This document shows positions 15,605-24,952 of a stretch of DNA of 64,000 bases, in pieces (the first letter of the stretch is position 1; each line of letters begins with the position of its first letter). Origin of the DNA: Paenibacillus sp. FSL H8-0079 (lineage in GTDB: Bacteria; Bacillota; Bacilli; Paenibacillales; Paenibacillaceae); the NCBI RefSeq assembly GCF_037991315.1, contig NZ_CP150300.1, positions 4,526,001 through 4,590,000 on the forward strand, read 5' to 3'. The notes under the pieces are model-generated. The model saw only the letters and a list, made by a program, of their open reading frames with translations, was not told where the DNA came from and ran no database searches. A program made the translations under genes and the position numbers.

Positions 15605-16504
15605 TCACCTCTCTTCCAGCCCAATCCAGCTCGCCATCCGCCCTGTAACACCATTTTCTTTCCGGTAGGAGAAAAAGAGTTCGGGATGACAACTTGTACA
15701 CCATGTTGTACATTCGATATGATCCGGCATTATTCCTGCTTTCATCATAATGTGTCGATTACATTCTTTCAAGTTTAACATCGTTTTACCGTTATTCACG
15801 GCTCGATATGCTTGTTTAGAAGCAGAATCCTTGTATTTATCATTAACCGGAGAATCATCAAACCAAACTCGTACATGCTGCATAACCGCCTCATCTACTT
15901 CATAACAGCAATCCCCAATGGACGGACCGATGGCAGCACGAATATCCTGTCTACGGCTTCCATACTCCCGTTCCATCGTCTCCACCATGGATACGGCTAT
16001 ACCCGCGACTGTACCTTTCCAGCCAGCATGAGCAAGACCTACAGCCTGCTGCACAGGGTCATAGAAATAAAGCGGAACACAGTCGGCATAGAAAGAAGTC
16101 AGCAGCACCCCAGGCACATTCGTGACCAATCCATCTGTATCCTGCAATGCAGATGGACGATCAAATAATCCCCTGCTCCGATCTTCAGTTGTAATTACAG
16201 CTACATGTTTGCCGTGCACCTGCTCTCCACAGGTCCATGCTTCTGCTGCAAATCCAAGCTTCTCGGTTACAAGCCTGCGGTTGTTAAGTACATCTTCAGG
16301 ATCATCCCCCACGTGATAAGCACAATTGAGCGTAGCATAGGGAACATTTCCGACTCCACCATGTCTTGTCGTGAACCCGACATTCAACTTTTCAAACTGC
16401 TGTCTCCAAGGCTCAACATATAATAATAACGGGTCAGAACCGAAATCTGAGTTAGGATTCTCTGTCCGTTCACGTAATTCCTTATTCAATACAAAGGGTT
16501 CCAT
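15605..16504 (-). CDS. pgeF: Peptidoglycan editing factor (laccase domain, YlmD)
   Basis: This 299-residue protein belongs to the YfiH/PgeF family, multi-copper-oxidase-like proteins reported to remove L-Ser wrongly placed in peptidoglycan stems. Metal-site residues lie in VGDDPEDV, TSFYADCVPLYFYD, GLAHAGWKGTVAGI and CTSCHPELFFSYRKE. The ATG has GAGGTG 5 nt upstream. It heads the pgeF-ylmE-sepF-ylmG-ylmH unit, tying wall quality to division. Confidence 0.9.
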   Translation of the reverse strand: MEPFVLNKELRERTENPNSDFGSDPLLLYVEPWRQQFEKLNVGFTTRHGGVGNVPYATLNCAYHVGDDPEDVLNNRRLVTEKLGFAAEAWTCGEQVHGKHVAVITTEDRSRGLFDRPSALQDTDGLVTNVPGVLLTSFYADCVPLYFYDPVQQAVGLAHAGWKGTVAGIAVSMVETMEREYGSRRQDIRAAIGPSIGDCCYEVDEAVMQHVRVWFDDSPVNDKYKDSASKQAYRAVNNGKTMLNLKECNRHIMMKAGIMPDHIECTTWCTSCHPELFFSYRKENGVTGRMASWIGLEER

Positions 16505-16555
16505 TATCTCACCTCACCACTTCCAGTGTACCAAATGAGCCACATTCTGTCTCAT

Positions 16556-16948
16556 TTATATCGTTCGACGCTGATTACGTTCCGAACGTTCGATGCGTTC
16601 CACACGTTCTGTGCGGTTATGTTGCTGTTCATCATACAGACGCGCTTCCCGATCACGCTCGTCATACGTGTTCTCCTTTACTTCATCCATCTTCACCAGA
16701 ATCACATCTGAACCAATCTTCACAATATTTCTCCAGGGAATGACCAAGTCCGTTCCCCCTCCAAAGAGACCCATGAAACGGCTGTACCCTGGTACAACAA
16801 TCGCTTCAATTCGTCCCTGCTTCAGATCAAGCTCCAGGTCACTGATCTGACCTAGACGTTTGCCATCCGTAATGTTAATAACATCCTTTGTCTGAAAGTC
16901 CGAGATTTTCATACCTCGTGCCGCTACTTCGCTCGTATTTACTTTCAT
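16556..16948 (-). CDS. YlmC/YmxH family sporulation protein, PRC-barrel
   Basis: This has up to 130 residues. The PRC-barrel core is MKISDFQTKDV, DGKRLGQISDLELDL, VVPGYSRF and DLVIPWRNIVKIG; the C-terminus is a highly charged Arg/Glu tail. Two starts are possible: 16948 with GGGGG at 9 nt (used here), or the internal ATG at 16912, which is where most YlmC/YmxH proteins begin. The role in sporulation is not defined. It lies between the sigG terminator and pgeF. Confidence 0.8.
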   Translation of the reverse strand: MKVNTSEVAARGMKISDFQTKDVINITDGKRLGQISDLELDLKQGRIEAIVVPGYSRFMGLFGGGTDLVIPWRNIVKIGSDVILVKMDEVKENTYDERDREARLYDEQQHNRTERVERIERSERNQRRTI

Positions 16949-17059
16949 TCAATTCCGCCCCCTGTTATTCCTCATCTGTCCGTTCCTCACGCTTCTATAC
17001 AATATATGTTTCAGGGGCGAAAAATGTCCTGTTTTTCATCGAATGTAGAAATCGCCAAA

Positions 17060-17103
17060 AACAAAAAGACGACCAACGGTATACACTGCCCCGATTGATC
17101 GTC
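17060..17103 (-). terminator. sigG terminator
   Basis: A stem of 9 nt per arm with one mismatch, GACGATCAA/TTGGTCGTC (17095-17103 with 17068-17076), is followed on the minus strand by TTTTTGTTTTTGG. Confidence 0.75.
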
Positions 17104-17122
17104 CTCCTGCTCTTGCATCGTG

Positions 17123-17905
17123 TTACGACTTTACATGTTTTTGCATCTGCTGTATCGCTGATTTCTCCAGACGTGATACCTGAGCCTGGGAAATGCCAAT
17201 TTCATCAGCCACTTCCATCTGGGTTTTCCCTTCGAAAAACCGCATCGACAGAATCATTTTTTCCCGCTGACCAAGACGATGCATCGCTTCCCGAAGCGCA
17301 ATTTCCTCGATCCACGACACATCCTTGTTTCTGTCATCGCTGATCTGATCCATAACATAGATCGGATCTCCACCATCATGATAGATCGGTTCGAAGAGCG
17401 AGACCGGGTCCTGAATGGCGTCCAATGCAAAAACAACATCTTCCTTCGGCACATTCAGTACTTCCGCAATTTCGAATATCGTCGGTTCCCGAGAGTTTTT
17501 ATTCGTCAGGCTGTCACGGACCTGAAGTGCTTTGTAAGCAATGTCCCTCAAGGAGCGAGATACCCGAATCGGGTTATTATCACGCAGGTATCGACGGATT
17601 TCACCGATAATCATCGGCACCGCGTAGGTTGAAAATTTGACATTCTGGGATAAATCAAAATTATCAATGGCTTTCATCAGGCCGATGCAACCAACCTGGA
17701 ACAGATCATCGACAAACTCCCCCCGATTGTTAAAACGCTGAATGACACTGAGTACCAGACGCAGGTTGCCATTCACTAATTTCTCTCTTGCTGAGCGATC
17801 ATGGTGTTGCTGAAGGGAATGAAACAATTCCCGCATTTCAGTGTTGGTGAGGACAGGCAATTTTGCGGTGTCCACGCCACAAATCTCGACTTTGTTTCGG
17901 GTCAT
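17123..17905 (-). CDS. sigG: RNA polymerase sporulation sigma factor SigG
   Basis: This 260-residue late forespore sigma factor starts with the characteristic MTRNKVEICGVDTAKLPVL. Region 2 is visible as VNGNLRLVLSVIQRF, DDLFQVGCIGLMKAIDNFD and KFSTYAVPMIIGEIRR; region 4 ends with GKTQMEVADEIGISQAQVSR. GGGAGG precedes the ATG. It lies just downstream of sigE, and a sigma-F-like promoter sits in the intergenic region, as expected for forespore-specific expression. Confidence 0.96.
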   Translation of the reverse strand: MTRNKVEICGVDTAKLPVLTNTEMRELFHSLQQHHDRSAREKLVNGNLRLVLSVIQRFNNRGEFVDDLFQVGCIGLMKAIDNFDLSQNVKFSTYAVPMIIGEIRRYLRDNNPIRVSRSLRDIAYKALQVRDSLTNKNSREPTIFEIAEVLNVPKEDVVFALDAIQDPVSLFEPIYHDGGDPIYVMDQISDDRNKDVSWIEEIALREAMHRLGQREKMILSMRFFEGKTQMEVADEIGISQAQVSRLEKSAIQQMQKHVKS

Positions 17906-17939
17906 CGTGATTTACCTCCCAAGGAGAAACATTAATGTA

Positions 17940-17968
17940 CATTATCTCCGGGGCAGGCTTTTTTATTC
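17940..17968 (-). promoter_or_regulatory. Candidate sigma-F promoter of sigG
   Basis: GAATA (17964-17968), a 14-nt spacer and GGAGATAATG (17940-17949) match the sigma-F consensus GYWTA / GGNNANANTW at 4 of 5 and all but the last position. It lies about 35 nt before the sigG start. Confidence 0.5.
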
Positions 17969-18016
17969 GTACTTGGCATCCTTGCCAGTAATACCCATTC
18001 TGACCGGCGATGTATT

Positions 18017-18739
18017 TCAGACCATTTTATTGAACTCCTTACGGAGTCTTTTAATGATTCTTTTTTCGAGTCGAGAGATGTAGGATTGGGAGATTCCAAG
18101 TAGATCCGCTACATCTTTTTGAGTCTTTTCTTCCCCATCCGTCAAGCCAAAACGAAGCTCCATAATCATTCGCTCGCGCTCCGTTAATTTTTCCAGTGCC
18201 TTGTGTAAAAGCTTCCGGTCTACTTGCTCTTCAATATTCCGATAGATTGTATCGTTTTCTGTACCCAATACATCGGATAATAATAGTTCATTTCCATCCC
18301 AATCAATGTTGAGCGGTTCATCAAAAGAAACTTCAGTTCGGATCTTACTATTGCGTCGTAGGTACATCAAAATTTCATTTTCGATACAACGTGAAGCATA
18401 GGTTGCCAGTTTGATTTTCTTTTCCGGGTCAAATGTATTGACTGCCTTAATCAATCCGATCGCTCCAATGGATACCAAATCTTCAATATTGATTCCTGTA
18501 TTCTCAAATTTACGTGCGATGTATACCACCAGACGAAGGTTACGCTCAATGAGCATCGCACGAATGGCCGAGTCTCCCGAGGATAATTTTTGCAGCAAAA
18601 ATTCTTCCTCTTCCCGTGTCAATGGCGGCGGAAGTGCCTCGCTTCCCCCAATATAATAAATCTCTTCACTTTTGAGCCCCAACAAAAATAACAGACGGTA
18701 ATATTGCAGCTGCGCCACCAGTTTCCATTTTACAAGCAT
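18017..18739 (-). CDS. sigE: RNA polymerase sporulation sigma factor SigE (pro-SigE)
   Basis: This 240-residue mother-cell sigma factor is made as an inactive precursor; the hydrophobic N-terminus (about 27 residues, [20 protein letters not shown]) is the pro-sequence removed by SpoIIGA. Region 2 motifs are [16 protein letters not shown] and [19 protein letters not shown]; region 4 has [20 protein letters not shown]. The gene is 11 nt downstream of spoIIGA and shares its promoter. Confidence 0.96.
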   Translation of the reverse strand: MLVKWKLVAQLQYYRLLFLLGLKSEEIYYIGGSEALPPPLTREEEEFLLQKLSSGDSAIRAMLIERNLRLVVYIARKFENTGINIEDLVSIGAIGLIKAVNTFDPEKKIKLATYASRCIENEILMYLRRNSKIRTEVSFDEPLNIDWDGNELLLSDVLGTENDTIYRNIEEQVDRKLLHKALEKLTERERMIMELRFGLTDGEEKTQKDVADLLGISQSYISRLEKRIIKRLRKEFNKMV

Positions 18740-18750
18740 GTACGTTCCTC

Positions 18751-19740
18751 CTATACCACATTCAGCGGCTTTTCTGTTGCTCCCGCAGAGAGAGCCGTAG
18801 ACTGCGCAGAAGCAGCGTCTTGCACAAGTTCAGGATGAATCACGGCCTGGTATTTCCCATCCGACGACAAAACACCTCCATCCAGCCCAATTAATACCCT
18901 TGTCGTCTCATAACATGTTTCCTCCATCGTCACCTTCACCCGGTCCGGCTTCATCGCCAGCATAAACGCAGTCCCTTTGTTAATGCCCCGATAGGGCACA
19001 AGCCGCAGTCGATCCTGCCACTGAAAACTTTCCTGATCAAGCTCCATAATAAGGTTGTCCGGCGCCTCGTCCTTGAGTCTTCCCTTCCATGAAGCCGGCA
19101 GCATGTCTTGCCATAACGAAACCTCCATCACCATGACCGGCATGCGCGATAAGGGATCGGTGAGTTGATTGCCCGTATCCAGAAGGCCTGTACAAGAAAT
19201 GACTACCTCATCGATGCAGACCTCAACTTTACCCAAATAGGTCGTCATGCGATCCGTTTTCCGTTTCGAACTCTGCACAGCTTTGAATAATAACAGGACG
19301 GCAAAAAATACAATAAACGTGAACCAGAAGGCAATCTTCAGATCAAATGACATCCCGCCAGAAGCCGTGAACCAAATGCCGTTAAACAGCTCTCCGGAGC
19401 TCTGAAGCATGTAATGCACACCCAGAATACCTCCGGCAGCGACAAAATTAATCACATAGAAGGTACCGAGCGTCCTCGCAAAAGCCTGCAGACCCTTAAA
19501 ACCAAAAGCAATAATAAGCATGACCAGCGAGAATCCGAACTTGATCAAAAAGGTGAACATAAAATCAAACTCCGGTACAAACATCATGACCACGTATAAT
19601 GCGCCCACAATGGCTGATAGCAACCATCTCCACCAGACCAGTTTTGTTTTGCGCATCCAAGCGGTCAGTCCGATGAGTGCGCCGTCAATACAAAGGTTCG
19701 TCAAAAAAATAAGATCCACATACACAACCAAACTCTTCAC
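18751..19740 (-). CDS. spoIIGA: Sigma-E processing peptidase SpoIIGA
   Basis: This 329-residue membrane aspartic protease activates pro-SigE after septation. The N-terminal half has five hydrophobic spans; the C-terminal cytoplasmic domain starts near residue 160 and holds the catalytic motif [13 protein letters not shown] (Asp188). The start is GTG; the ribosome binding site is weak (AGGT close to the start), so the exact start is less sure. It is the first gene of the spoIIG operon with sigE. Confidence 0.93.
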   Translation of the reverse strand: MKSLVVYVDLIFLTNLCIDGALIGLTAWMRKTKLVWWRWLLSAIVGALYVVMMFVPEFDFMFTFLIKFGFSLVMLIIAFGFKGLQAFARTLGTFYVINFVAAGGILGVHYMLQSSGELFNGIWFTASGGMSFDLKIAFWFTFIVFFAVLLLFKAVQSSKRKTDRMTTYLGKVEVCIDEVVISCTGLLDTGNQLTDPLSRMPVMVMEVSLWQDMLPASWKGRLKDEAPDNLIMELDQESFQWQDRLRLVPYRGINKGTAFMLAMKPDRVKVTMEETCYETTRVLIGLDGGVLSSDGKYQAVIHPELVQDAASAQSTALSAGATEKPLNVV

Positions 19741-19798
19741 CTACCTGCAACCAACATATCGAAATAGTGGTATTCCGATATTCTTGAGCATATTCACA

Positions 19799-19867
19799 AG
19801 TATACGGAGCCCCCTGTTCAAAGTCTGTCTAATCATGGGGGTGTGTTTCCAACTTTTTTTGTCGGAA
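19799..19867 (-). promoter_or_regulatory. spoIIG promoter with upstream Spo0A box
   Basis: TAGACA (19826-19831) and TATACT (19799-19804) are separated by an unusually long 21 nt, like the 22-nt spacing of Bacillus spoIIG, a Spo0A-activated sigma-A promoter. A box TTCCGACAAA (19858-19867, one mismatch to TTTCGACAAA) lies about 27 nt upstream of the -35, and TTTGAACA within the spacer may be a weaker site. Confidence 0.55.
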
Positions 19868-19924
19868 TTACTCAGGCCCGTTGTTCAGAATTTGTTCAAT
19901 GCTGTATGTTATGATATCTAAAAA

Positions 19925-19966
19925 AACAGAAAAAACCCGGCCACTCCATCAGGAGCACCGGGTTTT
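19925..19966 (-). terminator. ftsZ terminator
   Basis: The stem AAAACCCGG (19932-19940) with CCGGGTTTT (19958-19966) is followed on the minus strand by a long T-rich run. It lies 20 nt after the ftsZ stop and marks the end of the division and wall cluster. Confidence 0.9.
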
Positions 19967-19985
19967 CGATAAATCGATATGCGTA

Positions 19986-21101
19986 TTAATCGTTGTTATT
20001 ATTGCGTGAACGATTGCGTAAAAATGTCGGAATGTCCAGCTGATCATTGCTCGGCTGATTTCCGAATGGACGCAGGTTCGGCGAACGCGTATCCGTCGTC
20101 TCCGCTGTTGCTGGAGCTGGTTTACGTCCTGGTGGTGGTGGTGCAGGTTTATCTTCAAAACCAGTTGCAATAACCGTAACCTTAATTTCTTCTTTGAGGT
20201 CTTCGTCAATGATGGCACCAAAGATCATATTCACTTCCGGGTCGGAAGCAGACGTTACGATCTCTGCCGCTTCGTTCACTTCATACAGGGACAGATTAAC
20301 GCCCCCCGTAATGTTCATGATTACGCCGCGAGCACCTTCAATAGAAGTTTCAAGCAACGGACTCATAATGGCTTTCCGTGCTGCTTCTGCGGCACGATTC
20401 TCACCAGTTGATTCACCAATTCCCATAAGGGCAGAACCACGTTCATGCATAATCGTTTTGACGTCAGCAAAGTCAAGGTTGATCAGACCCGGTACAGCGA
20501 TCAAATCAGAGATACCTTGTACAGCTTGACGAAGTACGTTATCCGCTTGACGGAATGCTTCAAGCATAGGTGTCTTTTTGTCTACGATTTCGAGCAAACG
20601 ATCATTAGGAATCACGATCAGTGTGTCGACTTTTTCTTTGAGCGCTTCAATACCTTGCTCTGCATGGCTGGAACGCTTGCGTCCTTCAAATGTAAATGGA
20701 CGAGTTACGACACCAACTGTTAGTGCACCACACTCTTTAGCGATTTCGGCAATAACCGGAGCCGCACCTGTACCTGTACCTCCGCCCATACCGGCCGTAA
20801 CAAATACCATGTCTGCACCTTTCAACGTGTTCATGATCAAATCGCGGGACTCTTCCGCTGCTTTTTTACCTACATCCGGGTTGGCGCCAGCGCCAAGACC
20901 ACGAGTCAATTTATCACCGATTTGCAATTTATGCTCGGATTTCGCCAGGTGTAACGCCTGAGCATCCGTATTTACCGTAATAAATTCAACACCTTGTACA
21001 CCATTTTCAATCATACGGTTGACTGCATTGCTTCCGCCGCCGCCTACACCGATGACTTTAATCTGAGCCAAGCTCTCCATCTCGAAATCAAATTCCAACA
21101 T
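19986..21101 (-). CDS. ftsZ: Cell division GTPase FtsZ
   Basis: This 371-residue tubulin homologue builds the Z ring. It has the GTP-binding GGGTGTG (residues 106-112), NTDAQAL and the T7 loop region [12 protein letters not shown] proline/threonine-rich linker (about residues 310-345) leads to the C-terminal peptide [16 protein letters not shown], which binds FtsA and SepF. The frame extends to 21122, but GGGGGA at 11 nt selects the ATG at 21101 ([10 protein letters not shown]). It is the last gene of the cluster, 150 nt after ftsA, with a candidate promoter of its own. Confidence 0.97.
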   Translation of the reverse strand: MLEFDFEMESLAQIKVIGVGGGGSNAVNRMIENGVQGVEFITVNTDAQALHLAKSEHKLQIGDKLTRGLGAGANPDVGKKAAEESRDLIMNTLKGADMVFVTAGMGGGTGTGAAPVIAEIAKECGALTVGVVTRPFTFEGRKRSSHAEQGIEALKEKVDTLIVIPNDRLLEIVDKKTPMLEAFRQADNVLRQAVQGISDLIAVPGLINLDFADVKTIMHERGSALMGIGESTGENRAAEAARKAIMSPLLETSIEGARGVIMNITGGVNLSLYEVNEAAEIVTSASDPEVNMIFGAIIDEDLKEEIKVTVIATGFEDKPAPPPPGRKPAPATAETTDTRSPNLRPFGNQPSNDQLDIPTFLRNRSRNNNND

Positions 21102-21197
21102 ATTATTCCATCTCCCCCTCAATGTGCATGGATGGCCCGTCCAATTTTTGATTTGAACCGAATCAATTTCATATATCGACGAACGAAAGCGTTTATT

Positions 21198-21226
21198 TTA
21201 GTACCGGCGCATTCAGACGGCTTCAA
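21198..21226 (-). promoter_or_regulatory. Candidate ftsZ promoter
   Basis: On the minus strand TTGAAG (21221-21226), a 17-nt spacer and TACTAA (21198-21203) lie in the ftsA-ftsZ gap about 95 nt before the ftsZ start. Both hexamers match consensus at 4 of 6. Confidence 0.35.
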
Positions 21227-21251
21227 GAATGTATGAAATGGATCCAACCTG

Positions 21252-22532
21252 TTATATAAATTCACTGAACATATTCTTCAGCCGTTCGAACAGACCGGGT
21301 TTTTGCTCCGATTCCTGTGCCGTATTAGGCTTCGGACGGTTGGTCGGTTTCTTGTTGTTATTATTATTGTTATTTCCACCGCCGTTGTTGGTCGAGGGAC
21401 GAATGCGCAAACTGCGAATCACACTGTGCAATATGCCGACTCCGCTTGTGAAACCAGGGTCACGCACACCAATATAATCCGGAACTGCAACTCGTACCGA
21501 AGCAGCAAGCTCATGCTGAGCCACCTGCAGAACCCCTGGCATAGAGACCGTACCCCCCGTTAGTATATAACCTCCAGGAAGCTCGTTGTAACCAAGGCGC
21601 TTCACTTCTTGAGAGATCATCTGGAATATTTCCTGAACCCGAGGTTCAATAATAGCCGCCAGATCCTCCTGTGAAAACTCCTTGTCTACATTACTGCCGA
21701 TTCGGGTTACTTTGAACATCACATCCGCAGCAGCATCATCCAACCAGGCGCAGCCATATTTCAGTTTCACTTTCTCCGCTTGATCCGTTAACGTGCGTAA
21801 GCCATAGGCGATATCATTCGTTACAAACTCCCCGCCAATAGGCAACGTTGATGTTGCGACAAGACTGTCTTCTTCAAAAATGGCGATGGTTGTTGCACCT
21901 GCTCCAATATCAACAAGCACGGAACCCATCGTTTTTTCATCTTTGGACAAAGCCAGTTGACCCGCTCCAAGCGACATGAGAACCAGATCGCTTACTTTCA
22001 GACCCGCTTTTTCCACGCAGCGCAAAAGATTATGTATCGCGGTTTTTGCACCCGTAATGATCGTCGCTTCAACTTCCAGACGAACACCAATCATACCACG
22101 GGGGTCCTGTATGCCCTCCAAGCCATCTACAACATATTGCTTGGCGACAACATCAATAATTTCCCGTTCCGGCGGAACTGCAATCACTTCGGCTGCCTTC
22201 AACACCCGCTCCATGTCTTCTTCTCCGATTTCACGATCCTCGTTAGACACAGCCACGACGCCGTGACTGCTCATCAGTCCGATATGATTTCCCGAGATTC
22301 CAACATACACTTCGGATATTTGAATACCTACCATACGTTCTGCATGATCCACTGCGTTGCGAATCGACTGCACCGTCTGATCGATATCTACGATTACACC
22401 TTTGCGAATTCCCTCCGAGTCGGCAGATCCAACTCCTATAATATTAAAGGTTCCATTATTCATTTCCCCAATAATAGCGCGAATTTTGGATGTACCGATG
22501 TCCAAACTAACAATGATGTCATTGTTGCTCAA
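21252..22532 (-). CDS. ftsA: Cell division protein FtsA
   Basis: This 426-residue actin-like ATPase tethers FtsZ to the membrane. Phosphate 1 (IIVSLDIGTSKIRAII), the SHS2/1C region (VGISGNHIGLMSSHGVV), phosphate 2 (VLVDIGAGATTIAIF) and the adenosine motif GGYILTGGTVSMPGV are present. The C-terminus has an Asn-rich linker (a run of seven Asn near residue 395) before the amphipathic membrane helix KPGLFERLKNMFSEF. The frame is open to 22724, but AGGAGGTG at 8 nt selects a TTG start at 22532 (LSNNDIIVS). Confidence 0.95.
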   Translation of the reverse strand: MSNNDIIVSLDIGTSKIRAIIGEMNNGTFNIIGVGSADSEGIRKGVIVDIDQTVQSIRNAVDHAERMVGIQISEVYVGISGNHIGLMSSHGVVAVSNEDREIGEEDMERVLKAAEVIAVPPEREIIDVVAKQYVVDGLEGIQDPRGMIGVRLEVEATIITGAKTAIHNLLRCVEKAGLKVSDLVLMSLGAGQLALSKDEKTMGSVLVDIGAGATTIAIFEEDSLVATSTLPIGGEFVTNDIAYGLRTLTDQAEKVKLKYGCAWLDDAAADVMFKVTRIGSNVDKEFSQEDLAAIIEPRVQEIFQMISQEVKRLGYNELPGGYILTGGTVSMPGVLQVAQHELAASVRVAVPDYIGVRDPGFTSGVGILHSVIRSLRIRPSTNNGGGNNNNNNNKKPTNRPKPNTAQESEQKPGLFERLKNMFSEFI

Positions 22533-22825
22533 GTCTGTGGCACCTCCTGACTCCAATAGTAAAATACGTTCGGATTTAAACACTCTTAAAACATATTCAA
22601 CACACTTCAGGCTTTCCCTCTTTTTTCTACAATGTTTTTGGGTGTCAAAATCTGGTTGTGAGACATAAAACCTTGAAGAAAAAAGAAGGAGGCAACTCAT
22701 GTGCCATAAGTTCAAGTGTATCATTTTTTCTTCTTCTCAGAAAGAACAAGTTTCATTGCTCTGACGGGGCCAAACCCCGACCCGCCTAGGCTTTCATATT
22801 AAGTTCAGCCTCATAATGGCAAAGA
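22533..22825 (-). other. ftsQ-ftsA intergenic region
   Basis: This is a gap of nearly 300 nt inside the cluster. I see no gene. It has a 5-bp G/C hairpin (CGGGG 22765-22769, CCCCG 22775-22779) and an A+T-rich stretch before the ftsA ribosome binding site, but no promoter good enough to call. In Bacillus this interval holds ylxW, ylxX and sbp, none of which is present. Confidence 0.5.
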
Positions 22826-23593
22826 TCAGGGGGTTGCTCCCGGTTCAGCCTCATCTTCCGGGTCATCCGGAATGAAAGGTACATAGGTATCTGCTTCAAG
22901 CATAGTGATTTTCCCAGGCCGTTCAGTCTCAATCACCTGATTCAGATACTCCACTTTATCCGATAAAAGTGAGACGGTTGTAATCACTTCAAACTGTGAT
23001 TTGGTATATATCCGAATCTGATCCGGAAATGAAGGCGTAGGATTCGGAATAATCTCCGAAATATCCGTCGTCAATTCGTTTGGAATTTTAGCCAGCGTCT
23101 CGCTTAGCTCGGCTTTGAGCGGATCATCCGCCTTCCATTGGGTCAATATGGGCTTCTCTACAGCAACACCGATCGTTGCCGGGACCGTCAAGCTTGTCCC
23201 GCTGGCCAGTATCGCTTTTAGCGTACCATCAGAACCAAGTTCATACGCAACCGTGGCATATTCCTCAACTTTGATATGAATAATACCTGGGAATTGCTTG
23301 TCCACGGTAACGGTTGAAATCGCCTTGATACTCTTGAGACGCTCAATAACCTCGGCAGCAGTTGTCCCAAAAAATTGATCGCCTTCTCTCAGACCGCTTT
23401 TTTCCAGCAGTTCTGAAGTCGCTGTATATACATTACCCGTAATTTCAATTGCCGAAATCCGACTCATGGAAGAACGAAAGAATAATACAGCGAGCAATAC
23501 AATAAAAAGTAATAATAGAATAATTACAATTTTGCGGCTTGTGTTTCCTTTTGGCCGATTCTTCTTCAGAACCGGAATTTGACTTTTAGGCAT
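22826..23593 (-). CDS. ftsQ: Cell division protein FtsQ/DivIB
   Basis: This 255-residue bitopic division protein has a basic cytoplasmic N-terminus (KKNRPKGNTSRK), one membrane span (IVIILLLLFIVLLAVLFF) and an external POTRA domain (ISAIEITGNVYTATSELLEK, VTVDKQFPGIIHIKVEE), then a beta domain and an acidic Pro/Glu tail. It scaffolds FtsL and PbpB at the septum. The frame is open to 23824; GGAG at 8 nt marks the ATG at 23593 (MPKSQIPVL). A palindrome fills the 58-nt murA-ftsQ gap. Confidence 0.9.
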   Translation of the reverse strand: MPKSQIPVLKKNRPKGNTSRKIVIILLLLFIVLLAVLFFRSSMSRISAIEITGNVYTATSELLEKSGLREGDQFFGTTAAEVIERLKSIKAISTVTVDKQFPGIIHIKVEEYATVAYELGSDGTLKAILASGTSLTVPATIGVAVEKPILTQWKADDPLKAELSETLAKIPNELTTDISEIIPNPTPSFPDQIRIYTKSQFEVITTVSLLSDKVEYLNQVIETERPGKITMLEADTYVPFIPDDPEDEAEPGATP

Positions 23594-23614
23594 AAGTAGC
23601 GCTCCACAAAGCCT

Positions 23615-23645
23615 CAGGTCCCCTCCCTTCAAGAAGGGGACGCCA
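23615..23645. repeat. C/G-rich palindrome in the murA-ftsQ gap
   Basis: TCCCCT and AGGGGA arms with an inner CTTCAAGAAG palindrome resemble the hairpin at 11908-11924 in the ileS leader (GGTCCCC, CTT, AAG, GGGGA). It could be a small mobile intergenic palindrome or an mRNA processing hairpin. Confidence 0.45.
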
Positions 23646-23651
23646 AGGACG

Positions 23652-24935
23652 TTAATTGGCAAAATCCAACTGTTTCGAAACGGGCGACTGTCGCTCAACC
23701 GATGCTCCAAGACTCTGGAATAACTTCTCGATCTGATCGTATCCCCGGTCAATATGATGCACTTGCTCCACAACCGTTTTGCCTTGAGCAGCCAGACCTG
23801 CAATAACCAGAGCTGCACCTGCACGAAGATCGGTTGCTTCTACTGTTGCCCCGTATAGACGGGGAACACCACGGATAAATGCTGCGTTCAGATCGACTGA
23901 AATATCAGCCCCCATCACATTCAGCTCATCCACATGTTTGAACCGGCCCTCGAATACCGTTTCCTTCATCACACTGAATCCGTCTGCCAGACTGAGCAGC
24001 ACCATGATTTGCGATTGCAGATCTGTCGGAAACGAAGGATACGGAGAAGTCACAATACGGTCTACTGATTTTGGACGGCTCATACAGCTCACCGTCATTA
24101 TATCATTGCAGACTGTGATTTGAACACCAGTGCGCTTCAACACATGTATAAGTGAAGTAAGATGAGCCGGATTGCAGTGTGTAAGCGTAACATTGCCTCG
24201 TGTTGCGGCGGCTGCAATCATCACGGTTCCAGCAACGATTCGATCCGGTATAATTTCATACGAACAAGGCTTCAGTTTCTCAACGCCATTAATCGTGATC
24301 GTATCCGTTCCTGCACCAATGATGCTTGCACCCATAGCATTCAAGAAGTGCTGCAGATCCTGTATTTCAGGTTCTCTTGCGGCGTTGCATATGGTTGTCG
24401 TGCCTTTCGCCATAACGGCTGCCATCATGATATTCTCGGTCGCTCCCACACTCGGGAAATCCAAATGAATATCTGTACCCACCAGATTCTTCCCATGACA
24501 GATAATCTGTTGGTCCTGCTCCTCAATCAAAGCTCCGAGCGCTTCCAGGCCCCGGAGGTGAAGATCAATTTTGCGTTCTCCAATGGCACAGCCCCCTGGC
24601 TGGTACACTGACACTTGCCCAAACTTAGCCAGCAATGGTCCCATCAAAAAAATGGAAGAGCGCATCTGCTTCATTAGATCTTCTGGCACATCATATGACC
24701 GGATAGACGAGGTGTTAATCGTCACTGTTCCCTGTTCATGCCGACACGTGCATCCAAGCCGTTCCAGGATATACAGCATCACTTCAATGTCCAGCAAGTG
24801 TGGAACGTTATGCAGTGTAACTTCTCCATCTGCCAACAAACTTGCGGCCATAATCGGTAAAGCGGCATTTTTTGCTCCATGGATGCGTATGGATCCTGAG
24901 AGGGGTTTCCCGCCTTCAATCACCAATTTGTCCAA
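23652..24935 (-). CDS. murA: UDP-N-acetylglucosamine 1-carboxyvinyltransferase
   Basis: This 427-residue enzyme catalyses the first committed step of peptidoglycan synthesis, adding enolpyruvate to UDP-GlcNAc. KNAALPIMAASLL near the start and the catalytic loop QPGGCAIGERKIDLH (Cys116, the fosfomycin target) are clear, as are SYEIIPDRIVAGT and PYPSFPTDLQSQ. It sits between murB and ftsQ, a position not used in Bacillus subtilis. The ATG follows a GGAGGTGATACA leader. Spore formers often carry a second murA elsewhere. Confidence 0.95.
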   Translation of the reverse strand: MDKLVIEGGKPLSGSIRIHGAKNAALPIMAASLLADGEVTLHNVPHLLDIEVMLYILERLGCTCRHEQGTVTINTSSIRSYDVPEDLMKQMRSSIFLMGPLLAKFGQVSVYQPGGCAIGERKIDLHLRGLEALGALIEEQDQQIICHGKNLVGTDIHLDFPSVGATENIMMAAVMAKGTTTICNAAREPEIQDLQHFLNAMGASIIGAGTDTITINGVEKLKPCSYEIIPDRIVAGTVMIAAAATRGNVTLTHCNPAHLTSLIHVLKRTGVQITVCNDIMTVSCMSRPKSVDRIVTSPYPSFPTDLQSQIMVLLSLADGFSVMKETVFEGRFKHVDELNVMGADISVDLNAAFIRGVPRLYGATVEATDLRAGAALVIAGLAAQGKTVVEQVHHIDRGYDQIEKLFQSLGASVERQSPVSKQLDFAN

Positions 24936-24952
24936 TGTATCACCTCCGGGGT

